DNA of 64,000 nt from Mesorhizobium loti (GTDB lineage: Bacteria; Pseudomonadota; Alphaproteobacteria; Rhizobiales; Rhizobiaceae). The stretch lies in NCBI GenBank assembly GCA_002356515.1, contig AP017608.1, forward strand, positions 1 to 64,000. The letters are read 5' to 3'. Below are positions 1 to 8,353 of the stretch, one piece after another (within the stretch, counting starts at the first letter, position 1; the number at the start of each line of letters is the position of its first letter). The position numbers and the translations under genes are program-made. A model generated the notes under the pieces. It ran no database searches. It saw nothing but the letters and a program-made list of their open reading frames with translations, and was not told where the DNA came from.

Positions 1-439
1 AACCGGTCTCGGAGTCACGAACTTTCTCCAGCACCGAACTGACTTGGTCCCGCTGGCGGCCATTTCGGTGCTTCCGCCTTGTACGCCCTTCTTAGTTGGG
101 CCGCTTCCGCGGCACGGCTACGCCGACATGGAATAGGGGCCCGATGGTCTCCGCAATCCGGTGACGATCGCTCGCGGGCCGGCCTTGCCGGCGATCGAGC
201 GCCTGGCGGCGCAAGTTGTCATGGAGAAGGGGGAAGAGGCGCGCGGCCCTCTCCCCCCACGCAAGCCCCGCACCCGGCCTCCCCCATCTTCCTCCGCTTC
301 GCTCCGTGCAGACCGGGGATACCCCTCCGGGTCCGGGGCTTGCCCCCCTCTCACCCCGCTGTTCGCCACGTGGCAGGGGTCAGGGAGGCCCTGACCCCGA
401 TTTCAAGGGCACCCGGAACCAGAGAGAAAGGAACAGACC
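1..439 (+). promoter_or_regulatory. Long GC-rich leader before the ParB-like gene
   Basis: No convincing gene is visible here. The open frames are arginine/proline-rich shadows. The stretch at about 285-400 holds complementary GC-rich runs (around 318-346) that could fold, and a CTTCGCTCCGTG run resembling the leaders at 47.8 and 50.3 kb. A purine-rich ribosome site (GAAAGGAA, about 426-433) precedes the ATG at 440. A leader with secondary structure is inferred, not shown. Confidence 0.35.
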
Positions 440-2389
440 ATGACGACCATGACCGACACCACCATCCCGCTAGGCAAGCTGGTGGTCAGCAAGAAGAACG
501 TGCGCCGCATCTCCGACAAGCGCGACCGGGTGGAACTGGCCGCAAGCATCGAGCATCACGGCCTCATCCAGAACCTTGTGGTGCGCAAGGCCGACAAGGG
601 CAACAAATACGAAGTGGTGGCCGGTGGCCGCCGCCTCGACGCCATCAACCTGCTGATGAAGGAAGGGCGCAGCATCCAAGGTGTTGCCGTCACCAAGGAC
701 TATCCGGTGCGCGCCGTGGAGAAGGGGGAGGGGAGCGACACCGAAATCTCCCTTGTCGAAAACAGCCAACGCGTGGACATGGCGCCCGTGGACGAGATCG
801 TCGCCTATCGCGACTTGGTCGAGGAAGGCATGGAGCCGGAGAATATCGCGGCCCGGTTCGGGCAGTCGGTCGTGACCGTGCGCCAGCGGCTGAAATTGGC
901 CAGCCTGTCGGCGCGCATCCTCGACGTGCTGCGCAGCGATGAAATGACCCTTGAGCAGGCGAGGGCGCTTGCCATTAGCGACGACCATGCGGCGCAGGAA
1001 CAGGCGTGGTTCGAGCAGCAAAGCTGGAACCGTGACCCGCGCAGCCTGCGGGCCTTCCTGACCCAAGCCCATGTCCGGGCGAGCGACCGGCTGGCGCGCT
1101 TTGTCGGGCTCGACACCTACGAACAGGCGGGCGGCGCGGTGTTGCGCGACCTCTTTGGCGAGGACACCACCACCTACCTCACCGACCGGCCCTTGCTGGT
1201 GACGCTGGCGACCAGCCAGCTTGAGGCGCTTGCCGAGGAAATCCGGCAGCGCGGCTGGAAATGGGCGGAAATCAGCCTTGAGGCGAATTCCGGCTATGGG
1301 GCGGGCCATGGCCGCATCCATCCGAGCCGCCGCGCCTTGAGCGAGGCCGAGCAGGTAGAGGTTGACGCTCTCAACGATGAGTTCGACGCCTTGGCCGAGC
1401 GCATCGAGGGCTATGACGAAGGCGACCCGCAGCTGGAGGCCGACGAGAAGCGGCAGCAGGAGGTGTCCGACCGCATGGAGGCCATGCAAGCGGCCATTTA
1501 CGGCTACGACCCGCAGGACATGGCGCTGGCAGGCTGCATTGTCGGCATTGCCCATGGCGGCACCTTGGACATCACCCGGGGGCTGGTGAAGCCCGAAGAC
1601 CAGAAGACATTGGCAGCCTTGCGCGCTCCCGAAGGCCAGACCGACGAGGACGAGGACGGGGAGGGGGCCGAAACTTCGGCCGTGCCGGAACCGTCCGGCC
1701 TGTCCAACAGCCTTGTCGAGGAACTGACCGCCATCCGCACCGCCGCCATGCGCGTCGAACTGGTGGCCCGTCCGCATGTGGCGCTTGCCGCCCTGCTGAT
1801 GCCGTTGGTGTGCCGGACTTTCCTTGACCATGCCATCCGCATGGGCGCGGACAACGCCGTGGAGGTGCGCGGCGAAATGCGCGACCTTGCTCCCTGCATC
1901 AAGGAGCCGGATGCCTGCCGTGCGCTGTCGGGCTGGAATGACGTCATGGAAGGGTGGGGACACCATATTCCCGGCACTCCCGCAGACCTGTGGCCGTGGC
2001 TGCTTGAGCAGGACACCGGCAGGTTGCTCGACCTGTTGGCCGTGGTGACGGCGGCGAACCTCAACGCCGTGGCGGCCCGCTACGACGCCAGCAAGAGCAG
2101 GCTGGCGCAGGCCGGGCAGGTTGCCGAGGCCGTCGAACTCGACATGAAGCACTGGTGGTCGCCCGAAGCGCCGTTCCTGTCGCGCCTGTCCAAGGCCGAT
2201 ATCGCGGACGTGATGCGCGAGGCCGGTTGCAGCGAAACCGCCGCCAAATCGGTGGAACGCTCGCCCAAGGACGAGGCCGTGGCCTTGGCCGAGAAGGAAC
2301 TGGACGGCAAGGGCTGGCTGCCGCTGCCATTGCGTGGGCGCGAACAGCCCGCCGAGGCCGTCGCGGCGCTGCCGGTTGCCGCCGAGTGA
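440..2389 (+). CDS. ParB/RepB/Spo0J-type domain protein, 649 aa
   Basis: The N-terminal part (about residues 10-105) is a ParB/sulfiredoxin-like domain with the expected VVAGGRRLDA and ENSQRVDM motifs. A helix-turn-helix follows at about 127-152 (NIAARFGQSVVTVRQRL). The long C-terminal half is acidic then helical and is not assigned. At 649 residues it is about twice the size of a partition ParB, and no parA lies beside it; the real parA/parB pair sits at 53-54 kb. Large ParB-domain proteins of this kind are common accessory genes on alphaproteobacterial plasmids and may act on incoming DNA rather than in segregation (inference). A terminator follows at 2397. Confidence 0.85.
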   Translation: MTTMTDTTIPLGKLVVSKKNVRRISDKRDRVELAASIEHHGLIQNLVVRKADKGNKYEVVAGGRRLDAINLLMKEGRSIQGVAVTKDYPVRAVEKGEGSDTEISLVENSQRVDMAPVDEIVAYRDLVEEGMEPENIAARFGQSVVTVRQRLKLASLSARILDVLRSDEMTLEQARALAISDDHAAQEQAWFEQQSWNRDPRSLRAFLTQAHVRASDRLARFVGLDTYEQAGGAVLRDLFGEDTTTYLTDRPLLVTLATSQLEALAEEIRQRGWKWAEISLEANSGYGAGHGRIHPSRRALSEAEQVEVDALNDEFDALAERIEGYDEGDPQLEADEKRQQEVSDRMEAMQAAIYGYDPQDMALAGCIVGIAHGGTLDITRGLVKPEDQKTLAALRAPEGQTDEDEDGEGAETSAVPEPSGLSNSLVEELTAIRTAAMRVELVARPHVALAALLMPLVCRTFLDHAIRMGADNAVEVRGEMRDLAPCIKEPDACRALSGWNDVMEGWGHHIPGTPADLWPWLLEQDTGRLLDLLAVVTAANLNAVAARYDASKSRLAQAGQVAEAVELDMKHWWSPEAPFLSRLSKADIADVMREAGCSETAAKSVERSPKDEAVALAEKELDGKGWLPLPLRGREQPAEAVAALPVAAE

Positions 2390-2396
2390 ACGACAG

Positions 2397-2428
2397 GCCC
2401 GGTGCTACCGGCACCGGGCTTGTTCTTT
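2397..2428 (+). terminator. Rho-independent terminator after the ParB-like gene
   Basis: GCCCGGTGC (2397-2405) and GCACCGGGC (2411-2419) form a 9-bp stem with a 5-base loop, followed by TTGTTCTTT. It lies 8 bases after the ParB-like stop codon. Confidence 0.75.
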
Positions 2429-2469
2429 GGCCTGAGCATTGTATCGTACGAAACAACAGCGAGGACACC

Positions 2470-3153
2470 ATGTCCACCGTCAATCCCACCACCACCACCT
2501 ATGAGGGCCTGAACCGGGCCTACGGATTCTTCAACGAGCGCCTGTTTGGCGGCACCCTGCCGCCCTGCCTCATCACCATGCAGCGCAAGGCCAAGGCCTA
2601 CGGCTACTTCGCCGGGGCGCGCTTCGGCTCCAAGGACGGCGCGGTCGTCACCGACGAAATCGCCCTCAACCCGTCGCATTTCCACGAGCGCACAACCGAG
2701 CAGAGCCTTTCCACCCTCGTCCATGAAATGGTGCATCTGTGGCAGCATCATTTCGGCAAGATCTCGCGCGGCGGCTACCACAACGCCGAATGGGCCGCGA
2801 AAATGCAGGAAATCGGCCTCGTCCCCTCCGACACCGGCCAGCCCGGCGGCAAGCAGACCGGCCAGAGGGTCAGCCACTACATTGCCGAGGGCGGCGCCTA
2901 TCGCACGGCCTTCGGCGTGCTCGAAGCGAGCGGCTTCGACGCGCTCTATGTCGAGCTCTGGGCCGAAGGGGCAGGGCGGGCCAAGCGCAAGGCCAAGAAC
3001 GCCAGCAAAACCCGCTACACCTGCCCCGATTGCGGCCTCAATGCCTGGGCCAAGCCCGCCGCGCCGCTGATCTGCGGCGCCTGCGGCGTGCTCATGGTGG
3101 CTCCGGGGGGCGAAGGGGAAGAAGAAGGCGAGACCGAACCGGAAGCCGCATAG
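2470..3153 (+). CDS. SprT-like zinc metalloprotease domain protein
   Basis: A 227-residue protein with the SprT signature: HEMVHLWQHHFGK in the first half (HExxH, with a further His in HNAEW) as the zinc active site, and a C-terminal zinc ribbon with CPDCG and CGACG cysteine pairs. The start at 2470 fits the N-terminus of the family (YEGLNRAYGFFNERLF); an open frame extends further upstream but overlaps the ParB gene and the terminator. SprT/Spartan relatives cleave proteins crosslinked to DNA. Plasmid copies next to ParB-domain genes may serve during DNA entry, which is inference. The last residues are very acidic. Confidence 0.85.
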   Translation: MSTVNPTTTTYEGLNRAYGFFNERLFGGTLPPCLITMQRKAKAYGYFAGARFGSKDGAVVTDEIALNPSHFHERTTEQSLSTLVHEMVHLWQHHFGKISRGGYHNAEWAAKMQEIGLVPSDTGQPGGKQTGQRVSHYIAEGGAYRTAFGVLEASGFDALYVELWAEGAGRAKRKAKNASKTRYTCPDCGLNAWAKPAAPLICGACGVLMVAPGGEGEEEGETEPEAA

Positions 3154-3240
3154 GCTCCGGCGTCTCCGGCCGGGGGGGACGCCCCGGCGGCATCGAGCCG
3201 CCCACGGCGCCAGCGAGCAGCCCTTGGGCCTCCCCATGCG

Positions 3241-3540
3241 CTATTCGGCAGGAAACAGGATAGCCTCATAATCCTGCGCCCCGTTCAGGATGTGCAGGAT
3301 ATCAATCCGATCGGTGCCGATATGGTAGAAAATAAGATAATTTCCGTGCGGCAAACGGCGCACACCGCTGTGCTCATAGCGTGGCACGAGCGGGAATGCG
3401 CGAGGCATGTCGGCCAGCTTGAAACAGTGATCCACTAGTTCGGCGACGAAGCTGTCAGCGCGTCTGGGATTATCCTTGGCGATGAAGTCGCCGATGTGTT
3501 CGATGTCGGTTAGGGCCTCATCCGTTATGACGACGTTCAC
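3241..3540 (-). CDS. parE: ParE/RelE-family toxin
   Basis: A 99-residue protein with a typical ParE fold pattern: an N-terminal helix pair (LTDIEHIGDFIAKDNPRRAD), then RAFPLVPRYEHSGVRRLPHG and NYLIFYHIGTDRIDILHILNGA. ParE toxins poison gyrase and RelE relatives cut mRNA; sequence alone does not decide which. The start codon overlaps the end of the antitoxin gene by four bases (3537-3540), the usual coupled order with antitoxin first. It is full length and looks active. With its partner it would stabilise the replicon. Confidence 0.88.
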   Translation of the reverse strand: MNVVITDEALTDIEHIGDFIAKDNPRRADSFVAELVDHCFKLADMPRAFPLVPRYEHSGVRRLPHGNYLIFYHIGTDRIDILHILNGAQDYEAILFPAE

Positions 3541-3800
3541 GCACCAGATTCTTTCGCCATTTTCTGGTACTTATGCCGCAAACGCTTCGCTACCGTTTCC
3601 AGCGGCGTCACTCGGCCGGCGTCGGCGTCGGCAAGCCCCCTGGCAATGGCCCCATCCAGGGCGGCAAGTCGCTTTTCGCGTTCCTCAACCAGCCGTACCC
3701 CTTCGCGCAGAACTTCGCTGCGGGATTGGTAGCGGCCGTTTTTCAACAAATCGGACACGTACTGCTCAAGGTGGTGTCCGAGATTCGCACTGCTGGGCAT
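3537..3800 (-). CDS. parD: ParD-family antitoxin
   Basis: An 87-residue ribbon-helix-helix antitoxin. The N-terminal part NLGHHLEQYVSDLLKNGRY followed by SRSEVLREGVRLVEERE is the classic ParD DNA-binding segment, and the charged C-terminus would wrap the toxin. It is first in the two-gene operon, with a four-base overlap to parE. ParD proteins normally repress their own promoter, so the upstream stretch at 3801-3860 (with GATAACTGTTATC at about 3836-3848) is a candidate operator. Confidence 0.88.
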   Translation of the reverse strand: MPSSANLGHHLEQYVSDLLKNGRYQSRSEVLREGVRLVEEREKRLAALDGAIARGLADADAGRVTPLETVAKRLRHKYQKMAKESGA

Positions 3801-3833
3801 AATGCACCTCCTTATCCCCCCTTATAGCACGGC

Positions 3834-3852
3834 GTGATAACTGTTATCAACG
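3834..3852. promoter_or_regulatory. Candidate ParD operator palindrome
   Basis: GATAACTGTTATC (about 3836-3848) is a perfect inverted repeat about 35 bases before the parD start. Ribbon-helix-helix antitoxins autoregulate through such sites. Assignment to ParD rests on position only. Confidence 0.45.
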
Positions 3853-3925
3853 AATCCTGACTCTGGGCTGAAGTCGGCGACCCGGGTCAACGTCGCCGCC
3901 AGCGTCAAGCCGCAGGTTCCCATTC

Positions 3926-4081
3926 ATGTTGGATTCCCTCCGAAGGGTTGGCCGCGTGTTTTGGCAGGCCGCAGTGTTCCGCTTCGTCGGTCGTCACAAC
4001 GAATATCCCACCGCCTATGGCTACGGCGAGGGGTTCGAGGAGATCGTCCGCAACTGGCGTCCGGAACTGGTCGACGCCTAG
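3926..4081 (+). pseudogene. Short coding remnant, unknown
   Basis: A 51-codon frame (MLDSLRRVGRVFW ... GFEEIVRNWRPELVDA) reads like the natural C-terminal end of a protein and converges on the minus-strand gene, overlapping it by four bases. A second frame just upstream (NVAASVKPQVPIHVGFP) also looks protein-like, suggesting the frameshifted tail of a larger gene. I do not recognise the family. Confidence 0.25.
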
Positions 4082-4497
4082 TTTCCTGGCGGGGACTGGC
4101 GGCCGCAGATCGTGACGATCGCGGAACTGCCCCATGCGGCGCGAGGCGCGAACATAATTGAGTAGTCCCGGCTGCTGGTCGCCGGTCCAAACCAGAAATA
4201 GGGTGAAGGGCTCGTCCACGCCGGCAAATCCATTGCCGGTGTCCGGTCCTCATCGGCGGCCGGTGTCGGCATGCCGTCCCGGCCAATGGTGATCATGGAC
4301 ACGCCGATATAGCTCCCGGCCTTGAAGCGGCCGACGAATTCGACGGCGTCGCCAATGTAGCGAAAGCAGCCGTCGCTCATGCCGAGCTTGAATCGCTGGC
4401 TGGGGACGGGTTGAGAAGGCTCTTCCTGGGCGCTGGCTTGCGCCGGCAGGAAGGCGCAAGCCGCCACGGTGAACGCCAATATGTGCCTGAAATCCAT
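4078..4497 (-). CDS. Secreted hypothetical protein
   Basis: A 139-residue protein beginning MDFRHILAFTVAACAF with a cleavable signal peptide ending near QASA-QEE. The mature part has two cysteines (GCFRYIGDAVEF and VTICGRQ), which could form a disulfide in the periplasm. I chose the ATG at 4497 rather than 4518 because it begins the signal peptide directly. First family not recognised. It closes a run of similar-sized exported proteins on the same strand, so a shared envelope-related role is possible. Confidence 0.6.
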   Translation of the reverse strand: MDFRHILAFTVAACAFLPAQASAQEEPSQPVPSQRFKLGMSDGCFRYIGDAVEFVGRFKAGSYIGVSMITIGRDGMPTPAADEDRTPAMDLPAWTSPSPYFWFGPATSSRDYSIMFAPRAAWGSSAIVTICGRQSPPGN

Positions 4498-4504
4498 GAC
4501 AACC

Positions 4505-4723
4505 CTATTGCAGCGCATCTGACCTCGGCCGCACGCCAGTCGCCATGTATTCTACGAACTGGAGGGCGGCCATGAGCGTGTTCACATCGTTCAGGTAGGA
4601 CGCGTCATCTTCAATCTCGTCAAAGATCGGGACCAGCTTGTGAGCGATAGCGGCTTGCGTATCCGGCAGGCCGTCTATCTGGCGCAGAAGTGCTGCCCTG
4701 GCTTTATCACGGGTCAAAATCAT
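4505..4723 (-). CDS. Small hypothetical protein, 72 aa
   Basis: A soluble, largely helical small protein (LTRDKARAALLRQIDGL ... ASYLNDVNTLMAALQFVEYM). No signal peptide and no recognised family. It ends eight bases before the start of the secreted protein gene, so the two are probably co-transcribed and may be translationally coupled. Confidence 0.5.
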   Translation of the reverse strand: MILTRDKARAALLRQIDGLPDTQAAIAHKLVPIFDEIEDDASYLNDVNTLMAALQFVEYMATGVRPRSDALQ

Positions 4724-4757
4724 TCAACTCCCGCCCTGGCGCACTCGGATGACGGTG

Positions 4758-5282
4758 CTATTTGGTTGTGTAGGCGCTTACGATGAACTCGTAATAGTTA
4801 TCGGCGGAAAGCCAAAAGCCCATGCCTGGAGGGAGGTATCGGCAATTGACACGGTCGTTTTTGCCAAGCTCGCTGTTTGCGAAGCAAAGGTTGAGCGCAT
4901 CGGAGATTGTCGGTGCAACCGTCTTCATAGGCGTTCCCGCCACGTCGATAGCCGCAATGGTTTCCTGATAGAAATGGTCGAAGCTGGCGATATCGGACCG
5001 GTCGCCGACCCGCACGGTGAGGCTGTAGCTGACGGACTTGTCATCGGCGGAAGCTCCAACTTCCACGTATGGAACGCGATATGCGTTTCCGGCCAGTATG
5101 CAACGGAATGCCTTCCTCGTAGACGACGACACATCCGTACACTGGCCGTTGTATTTGGCGGCGAGATAGCCGGTCAGTTTGCCGTAATCGAGGTTGGTTT
5201 CCTGCGCATAGGCCGTTCCGGCGGATGCGACCGAAAGGCCGAGCAGCCACGCTCCCAGCTTGAGAGTCATTTTGGAATTCAT
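4758..5282 (-). CDS. Secreted hypothetical protein, 174 aa
   Basis: Starts MNSKMTLKLGAWLLGLSVASAGTAYA-QET, a clear Sec signal peptide. The mature region has four cysteines (GQCTDV, FRCILAG, LNLCFAN, VNCRYLP), consistent with two disulfides, and no known domain that I recognise. The open frame runs upstream to 5618, but the signal peptide makes 5282 the sensible start. It lies in the 4.0-8.3 kb group of exported proteins. Confidence 0.65.
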   Translation of the reverse strand: MNSKMTLKLGAWLLGLSVASAGTAYAQETNLDYGKLTGYLAAKYNGQCTDVSSSTRKAFRCILAGNAYRVPYVEVGASADDKSVSYSLTVRVGDRSDIASFDHFYQETIAAIDVAGTPMKTVAPTISDALNLCFANSELGKNDRVNCRYLPPGMGFWLSADNYYEFIVSAYTTK

Positions 5283-5353
5283 CGTAATCCTCAGGGATTG
5301 GAGGGCGGCGTTTGGGTTTCTAGCGGCAAGCGGATTGCACGCTGCGCGTAGGC

Positions 5354-5575
5354 TCACCTGGCTTTCCCAGCCAGAAGCGTCATCGCCCCCAAGACTGCGC
5401 CGACGACAAGCCCAGCCACGGCATAAATAGCAATGTGGCTCACTATGGCTGACTGATAAGTGGCGTCGGGGTCGGCGGTCGCCAGCATCGACAATGCAGG
5501 TTGTGGTTTCGTCAGAAACCCGACGCCGGCCCCGACCAGAGCGCCTACAAGGCCAAGGCCTATGGCTTTGTTCAT
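5354..5575 (-). CDS. Small two-helix membrane protein, 73 aa
   Basis: Glycine/alanine-rich membrane helix at about residues 3-21 (IGLGLVGALVGAGVGF) and a second at about 45-69 (IAIYAVAGLVVGAVLGAMTLL). Such small GxxxG-rich proteins occur as holin-like, immunity or colicin-lysis-like factors, but nothing specific can be claimed. A GAGAGA-type ribosome site lies just before the ATG. Confidence 0.55.
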   Translation of the reverse strand: MNKAIGLGLVGALVGAGVGFLTKPQPALSMLATADPDATYQSAIVSHIAIYAVAGLVVGAVLGAMTLLAGKAR

Positions 5576-5601
5576 GAAATCTCTCCTCAGAAGATGTGGA
5601 C

Positions 5602-5970
5602 TTATGGTTTGAAGACAATCTTGTGGCGAAGGGTATCGCTCGGCACGTACCAGGATGCCTGAATGTCGTAGCAGACTGCGGCGGCTCCCCTGTTGGCGAC
5701 GTCGCCAGGGAGGTCGATATCCCTTACGTGCCGGTATTTCCCCTCGTTCTTAAGTTGATCGGCGGTGAAGCCGCCGGCGGCGAAATAGGCTGCGAGCTTG
5801 GCATGGTCCACGGCGAGGCCTGGGCAGTTGGTCTCGGCATATTCGGTGATAGCCAAGGTTGCGGCCGCTTCGCCCAACTTTGGAGGTTGGGCGTGAGCAG
5901 CGGTGACCCCGGTCGCCGCCACCAGGACGGCGAACGCAAGGGCGGCCAGTCTAATATTGTGCTCGGTCAT
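5602..5970 (-). CDS. Secreted hypothetical protein, 122 aa
   Basis: Signal peptide at the N-terminus (IRLAALAFAVLVAATG, cleavage near AAHA-QPP). The mature part is about 95 residues with cysteines at TNCPGL and AVCYDI. No family recognised. It is one of at least five exported proteins encoded in tandem on this strand. Confidence 0.6.
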   Translation of the reverse strand: MTEHNIRLAALAFAVLVAATGVTAAHAQPPKLGEAAATLAITEYAETNCPGLAVDHAKLAAYFAAGGFTADQLKNEGKYRHVRDIDLPGDVANRGAAAVCYDIQASWYVPSDTLRHKIVFKP

Positions 5971-6022
5971 GGGGATTCTCCGATGGTGTTGGGTCAGTTC
6001 GACAAGGAGCTCGGAAATGCCT

Positions 6023-6583
6023 TCAGAGCCGGGTCAATTGCATCGCATACTCGCACCCAGTGACCCGCAAGCTGGAGCCGTTGAGCTGGTAGTCACACAT
6101 CGCGGACGAAACGCCGATCATACCGGGGTCGGGCTCGAGTTTCAGGCGATTGCCCGCATAGGTGCTCCATTTCCAGACTGCTTGCTGGCCGTGAATAACG
6201 ATGACGGCAGTGCCGTCGGCTAGAAACTCGACCGTATTGCCGCTCGGATCCCTGTACTTGCCCTGGAAGCTGGCGACGGATGGCATGACAGAGTTGAAGC
6301 TTGGCGGTCGGATCAGGCCAAACCCGATACCGAGGATCACACTGACCACAGATAAGGCCACGGCTGCGAAAGCTTGGTGGCGGGCCAGGGCGCGTTCTTC
6401 GGGGCCGGCGCCTGGCGCGAGCCCGCTCCTGTAGGTCCGATAGGCGACATAGGCGAAGAAGACGGCGGGGAGAAAACGAATGCCGAACAGGCTGATGTTG
6501 TAGGAATTCGGAACAAAGAACGGAAAGAAAACCAGCGCGGCGATGCCCCAGGCGATGGTCGGGATCTTGATTGTGTTTTGCAT
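6023..6583 (-). CDS. Membrane protein with extracytoplasmic C-terminal domain
   Basis: 186 residues from the ATG at 6583 (MQNTIKIPTIAWGIAAL). Predicted membrane helices are at about 8-27, 30-47 and 70-92. The C-terminal 90 residues (SFQGKYRDPSGNTVEFLADGT ... KLEPDPGMIGV) look like a small beta-rich domain with a GKYRD/FLADGTAV pattern, similar in style to the mature domain of the neighbouring lipoprotein (LGRWESP, FKPDGKIEF). That internal similarity suggests related folds in consecutive genes. Confidence 0.6.
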   Translation of the reverse strand: MQNTIKIPTIAWGIAALVFFPFFVPNSYNISLFGIRFLPAVFFAYVAYRTYRSGLAPGAGPEERALARHQAFAAVALSVVSVILGIGFGLIRPPSFNSVMPSVASFQGKYRDPSGNTVEFLADGTAVIVIHGQQAVWKWSTYAGNRLKLEPDPGMIGVSSAMCDYQLNGSSLRVTGCEYAMQLTRL

Positions 6584-6644
6584 GGCGGTAACCTCGGGAG
6601 AAGGGTCAAACAGACGTCGGTACGGTGACGCGTATCGGGGCGCG

Positions 6645-7007
6645 TCATTGCTTGACGAGCGCGATACTCGGCCCGACGTCATCCCAGCCGTAGAGGCATT
6701 TAGGGGGCTCGATGGTCAGCGAGCTGCCGGCGATCGTCGCCTTGCACCGTCTCGAAAAACCAGCGGGATAGGTGATCTGGAGCTCGCCGCTCTGGAGAAA
6801 CAGCCATTCCGCATACATGGTTGTAGCCATGGCATCCATGAACTCGATTTTGCCGTCAGGCTTGAACTGCGCAAAAAGCGGGCGCTGGCCGCGGGTCCAG
6901 GTGGGGCTCTCCCATCGTCCCAGAATTGCGACTTTCGGGTCGGCCGCGAATGGGTTGCAGGCCGACAGAACTCCGGCCGCAAGGAGCAAGGCTACGCTAC
7001 GTTTCAA
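6645..7007 (-). CDS. Small lipoprotein
   Basis: Starts at a TTG codon (7007) with a purine-rich site upstream. The N-terminus MKRSVALLLAAGVLSACNP carries a lipobox (LSAC), so the mature protein is a lipid-anchored domain of about 100 residues (ILGRWESPTWTRGQRPLFAQ ... ECLYGWDD-like end). The GRWESP/FKPDGKIEF pattern resembles small lipocalin-like or DUF-type immunity domains, but this is not assignable by eye. Its 5' end is duplicated at 8281-8317. Confidence 0.6.
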   Translation of the reverse strand: MKRSVALLLAAGVLSACNPFAADPKVAILGRWESPTWTRGQRPLFAQFKPDGKIEFMDAMATTMYAEWLFLQSGELQITYPAGFSRRCKATIAGSSLTIEPPKCLYGWDDVGPSIALVKQ

Positions 7008-7055
7008 GGGAGCACCTAATTTTTGGGGGTGGGCTGGACAGGGCTGCGGCGATGC

Positions 7056-7460
7056 TTATCGCTTCTCCAGGCCGCCATTGAAGAAGTCGCCTTCAAAGCC
7101 TTTTGCCAAGGCTTGCGATCTGACCAATTCGCACTCGAGGTTCTGCCCGAAACAGAACACCGCACCGTAGTTTTGCCAGGTGAAGGGCCGGGCTATGTCC
7201 TTCGGCCGATCGCCATCATTGTAGGTTTGATAATCGTATTTGAAGTTCTTGGCACCCAGCCTTGCCTTCATGGTGTCGATGGTGTTCTCGGCCCATCCTT
7301 GCTTGTTGTGAAGGATGAGGAAATAGGTCGGGTTGGCCTGCGCCATCTCTTGATCGATAAAGGCGACGATGTCCTTGGCCGCGCTGGGGAAGGCAAACAC
7401 CGACAGGCTGGCGGCGAGAGCCGCCACACGGAGAGTCTGGGCGCACGAAATCATTTTCAC
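7056..7460 (-). CDS. Secreted hypothetical protein, 134 aa
   Basis: Signal peptide (TLRVAALAASLSVFAFPSAA-KDI) followed by a domain of about 110 residues with IVAFIDQEMAQANPTYFLI and a cysteine pair in AVFCFGQNLECELV. ATGs at 7460 and 7454 are both possible starts. Unknown family, part of the exported-protein run. Confidence 0.58.
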   Translation of the reverse strand: MKMISCAQTLRVAALAASLSVFAFPSAAKDIVAFIDQEMAQANPTYFLILHNKQGWAENTIDTMKARLGAKNFKYDYQTYNDGDRPKDIARPFTWQNYGAVFCFGQNLECELVRSQALAKGFEGDFFNGGLEKR

Positions 7461-7490
7461 GATCGTCCTCGTTTGTTTGTTGTGGGATGT

Positions 7491-8306
7491 CTAAAGCTTG
7501 GGTGCGGTGGCGTGAGCGTCGCGGACCTTTTTGGCCGCGCTCTCGACCGATTTCTCGAATTGAGCCCGGCGGTCGTTGTCGGCGTGTGCCCCGGCCTCGT
7601 CGATGAGCACGTAGGTGACGGCCTTCACGTGGTCGCCGTCGGTTGCCATGCCGATTGCCATCTGCCTGTCATGGGCACCCTTTTTGACGAGCTGGCCCGT
7701 GCTCCAAAACCACTGCAATTGGGTTTTGCCGTCAATGCTGGGTGGTCCGTATTTCTGGATGATCGCCGCGCGAAGCGTCTCCACCAGCGGGCCCATGCCG
7801 CCCTTGTACGTGACGAAGCGCCGGACATCCGTTGAGCGCTGACCTGTCAGCGGAGAGGAAAACTCGACCCTCACGTTTTGGTCGGCGCTGGCGTCCTGTG
7901 GCCCGGACCAGACGATGTTGGTGAAGTATCGGTTCGGGCCGGACGCGACGATCTCGACGCTGTTATAGTCTTCCTCCAGGAGAAAGCGGTTTGACGGGCT
8001 TTCGTTGGAGAAATTCTGGCCAGTCAAGATCTTACGGACGTCGTCGATGGTCTGGCCGAGGCCTATTCCGAGGAAGTCAGCAGCCTGGCCATTGGGCCGG
8101 AACAATTCGGACGGCAGGCTGACGGCCGGCACCGTCACATCAAGGGAAAGCTGCTCTTGGGCGATGGCTGGTGTGACGGCAATCGCCAATGCGAACGCAA
8201 GCGCCAAAATCCCCGATCGCTTTACGAATGCCTCCGGGCCACTGACCGGGTGACGCCCCGGAATCGGCTGGGCCACGGCGAAGGGCAAGGCTGCGCTACG
8301 TCTCAA
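7491..8306 (-). CDS. Secreted hypothetical protein, about 240-271 aa
   Basis: A signal peptide is visible at VKRSGILALAFALAIAVTPAIA-QEQ, but the codon where a start is expected is GTA, so translation may have to begin at the TTG at 8306, which adds about 27 residues. That TTG region (8281-8317) is a near copy of the start of the lipoprotein gene at 6981-7018, so the present 5' end looks like a recombinational fusion. The mature domain (FLGIGLGQTIDDVRKILTG, KYGPPS) follows a pattern seen in periplasmic proteins with a calcium- or ligand-binding GIxLGMT-type motif. The gene may be impaired. Confidence 0.5.
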   Translation of the reverse strand: MRRSAALPFAVAQPIPGRHPVSGPEAFVKRSGILALAFALAIAVTPAIAQEQLSLDVTVPAVSLPSELFRPNGQAADFLGIGLGQTIDDVRKILTGQNFSNESPSNRFLLEEDYNSVEIVASGPNRYFTNIVWSGPQDASADQNVRVEFSSPLTGQRSTDVRRFVTYKGGMGPLVETLRAAIIQKYGPPSIDGKTQLQWFWSTGQLVKKGAHDRQMAIGMATDGDHVKAVTYVLIDEAGAHADNDRRAQFEKSVESAAKKVRDAHATAPKL

Positions 8307-8353
8307 AGGTGCACCTGTAGGGAGGAAGCTGGAGAGACGGCAGGTTTATGCAG

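Noticed and set aside
470..2152. Minus-strand open frame of 560 codons opposite the ParB-like gene
   Set aside because: Shadow frame in GC-rich DNA; Gly/Arg/His/Leu-rich composition with no domain, while the plus strand shows clear ParB motifs.
2080..3237. Minus-strand 385-codon frame over the SprT-like gene
   Set aside because: Shadow of a gene with clear HExxH and zinc-ribbon motifs on the other strand.
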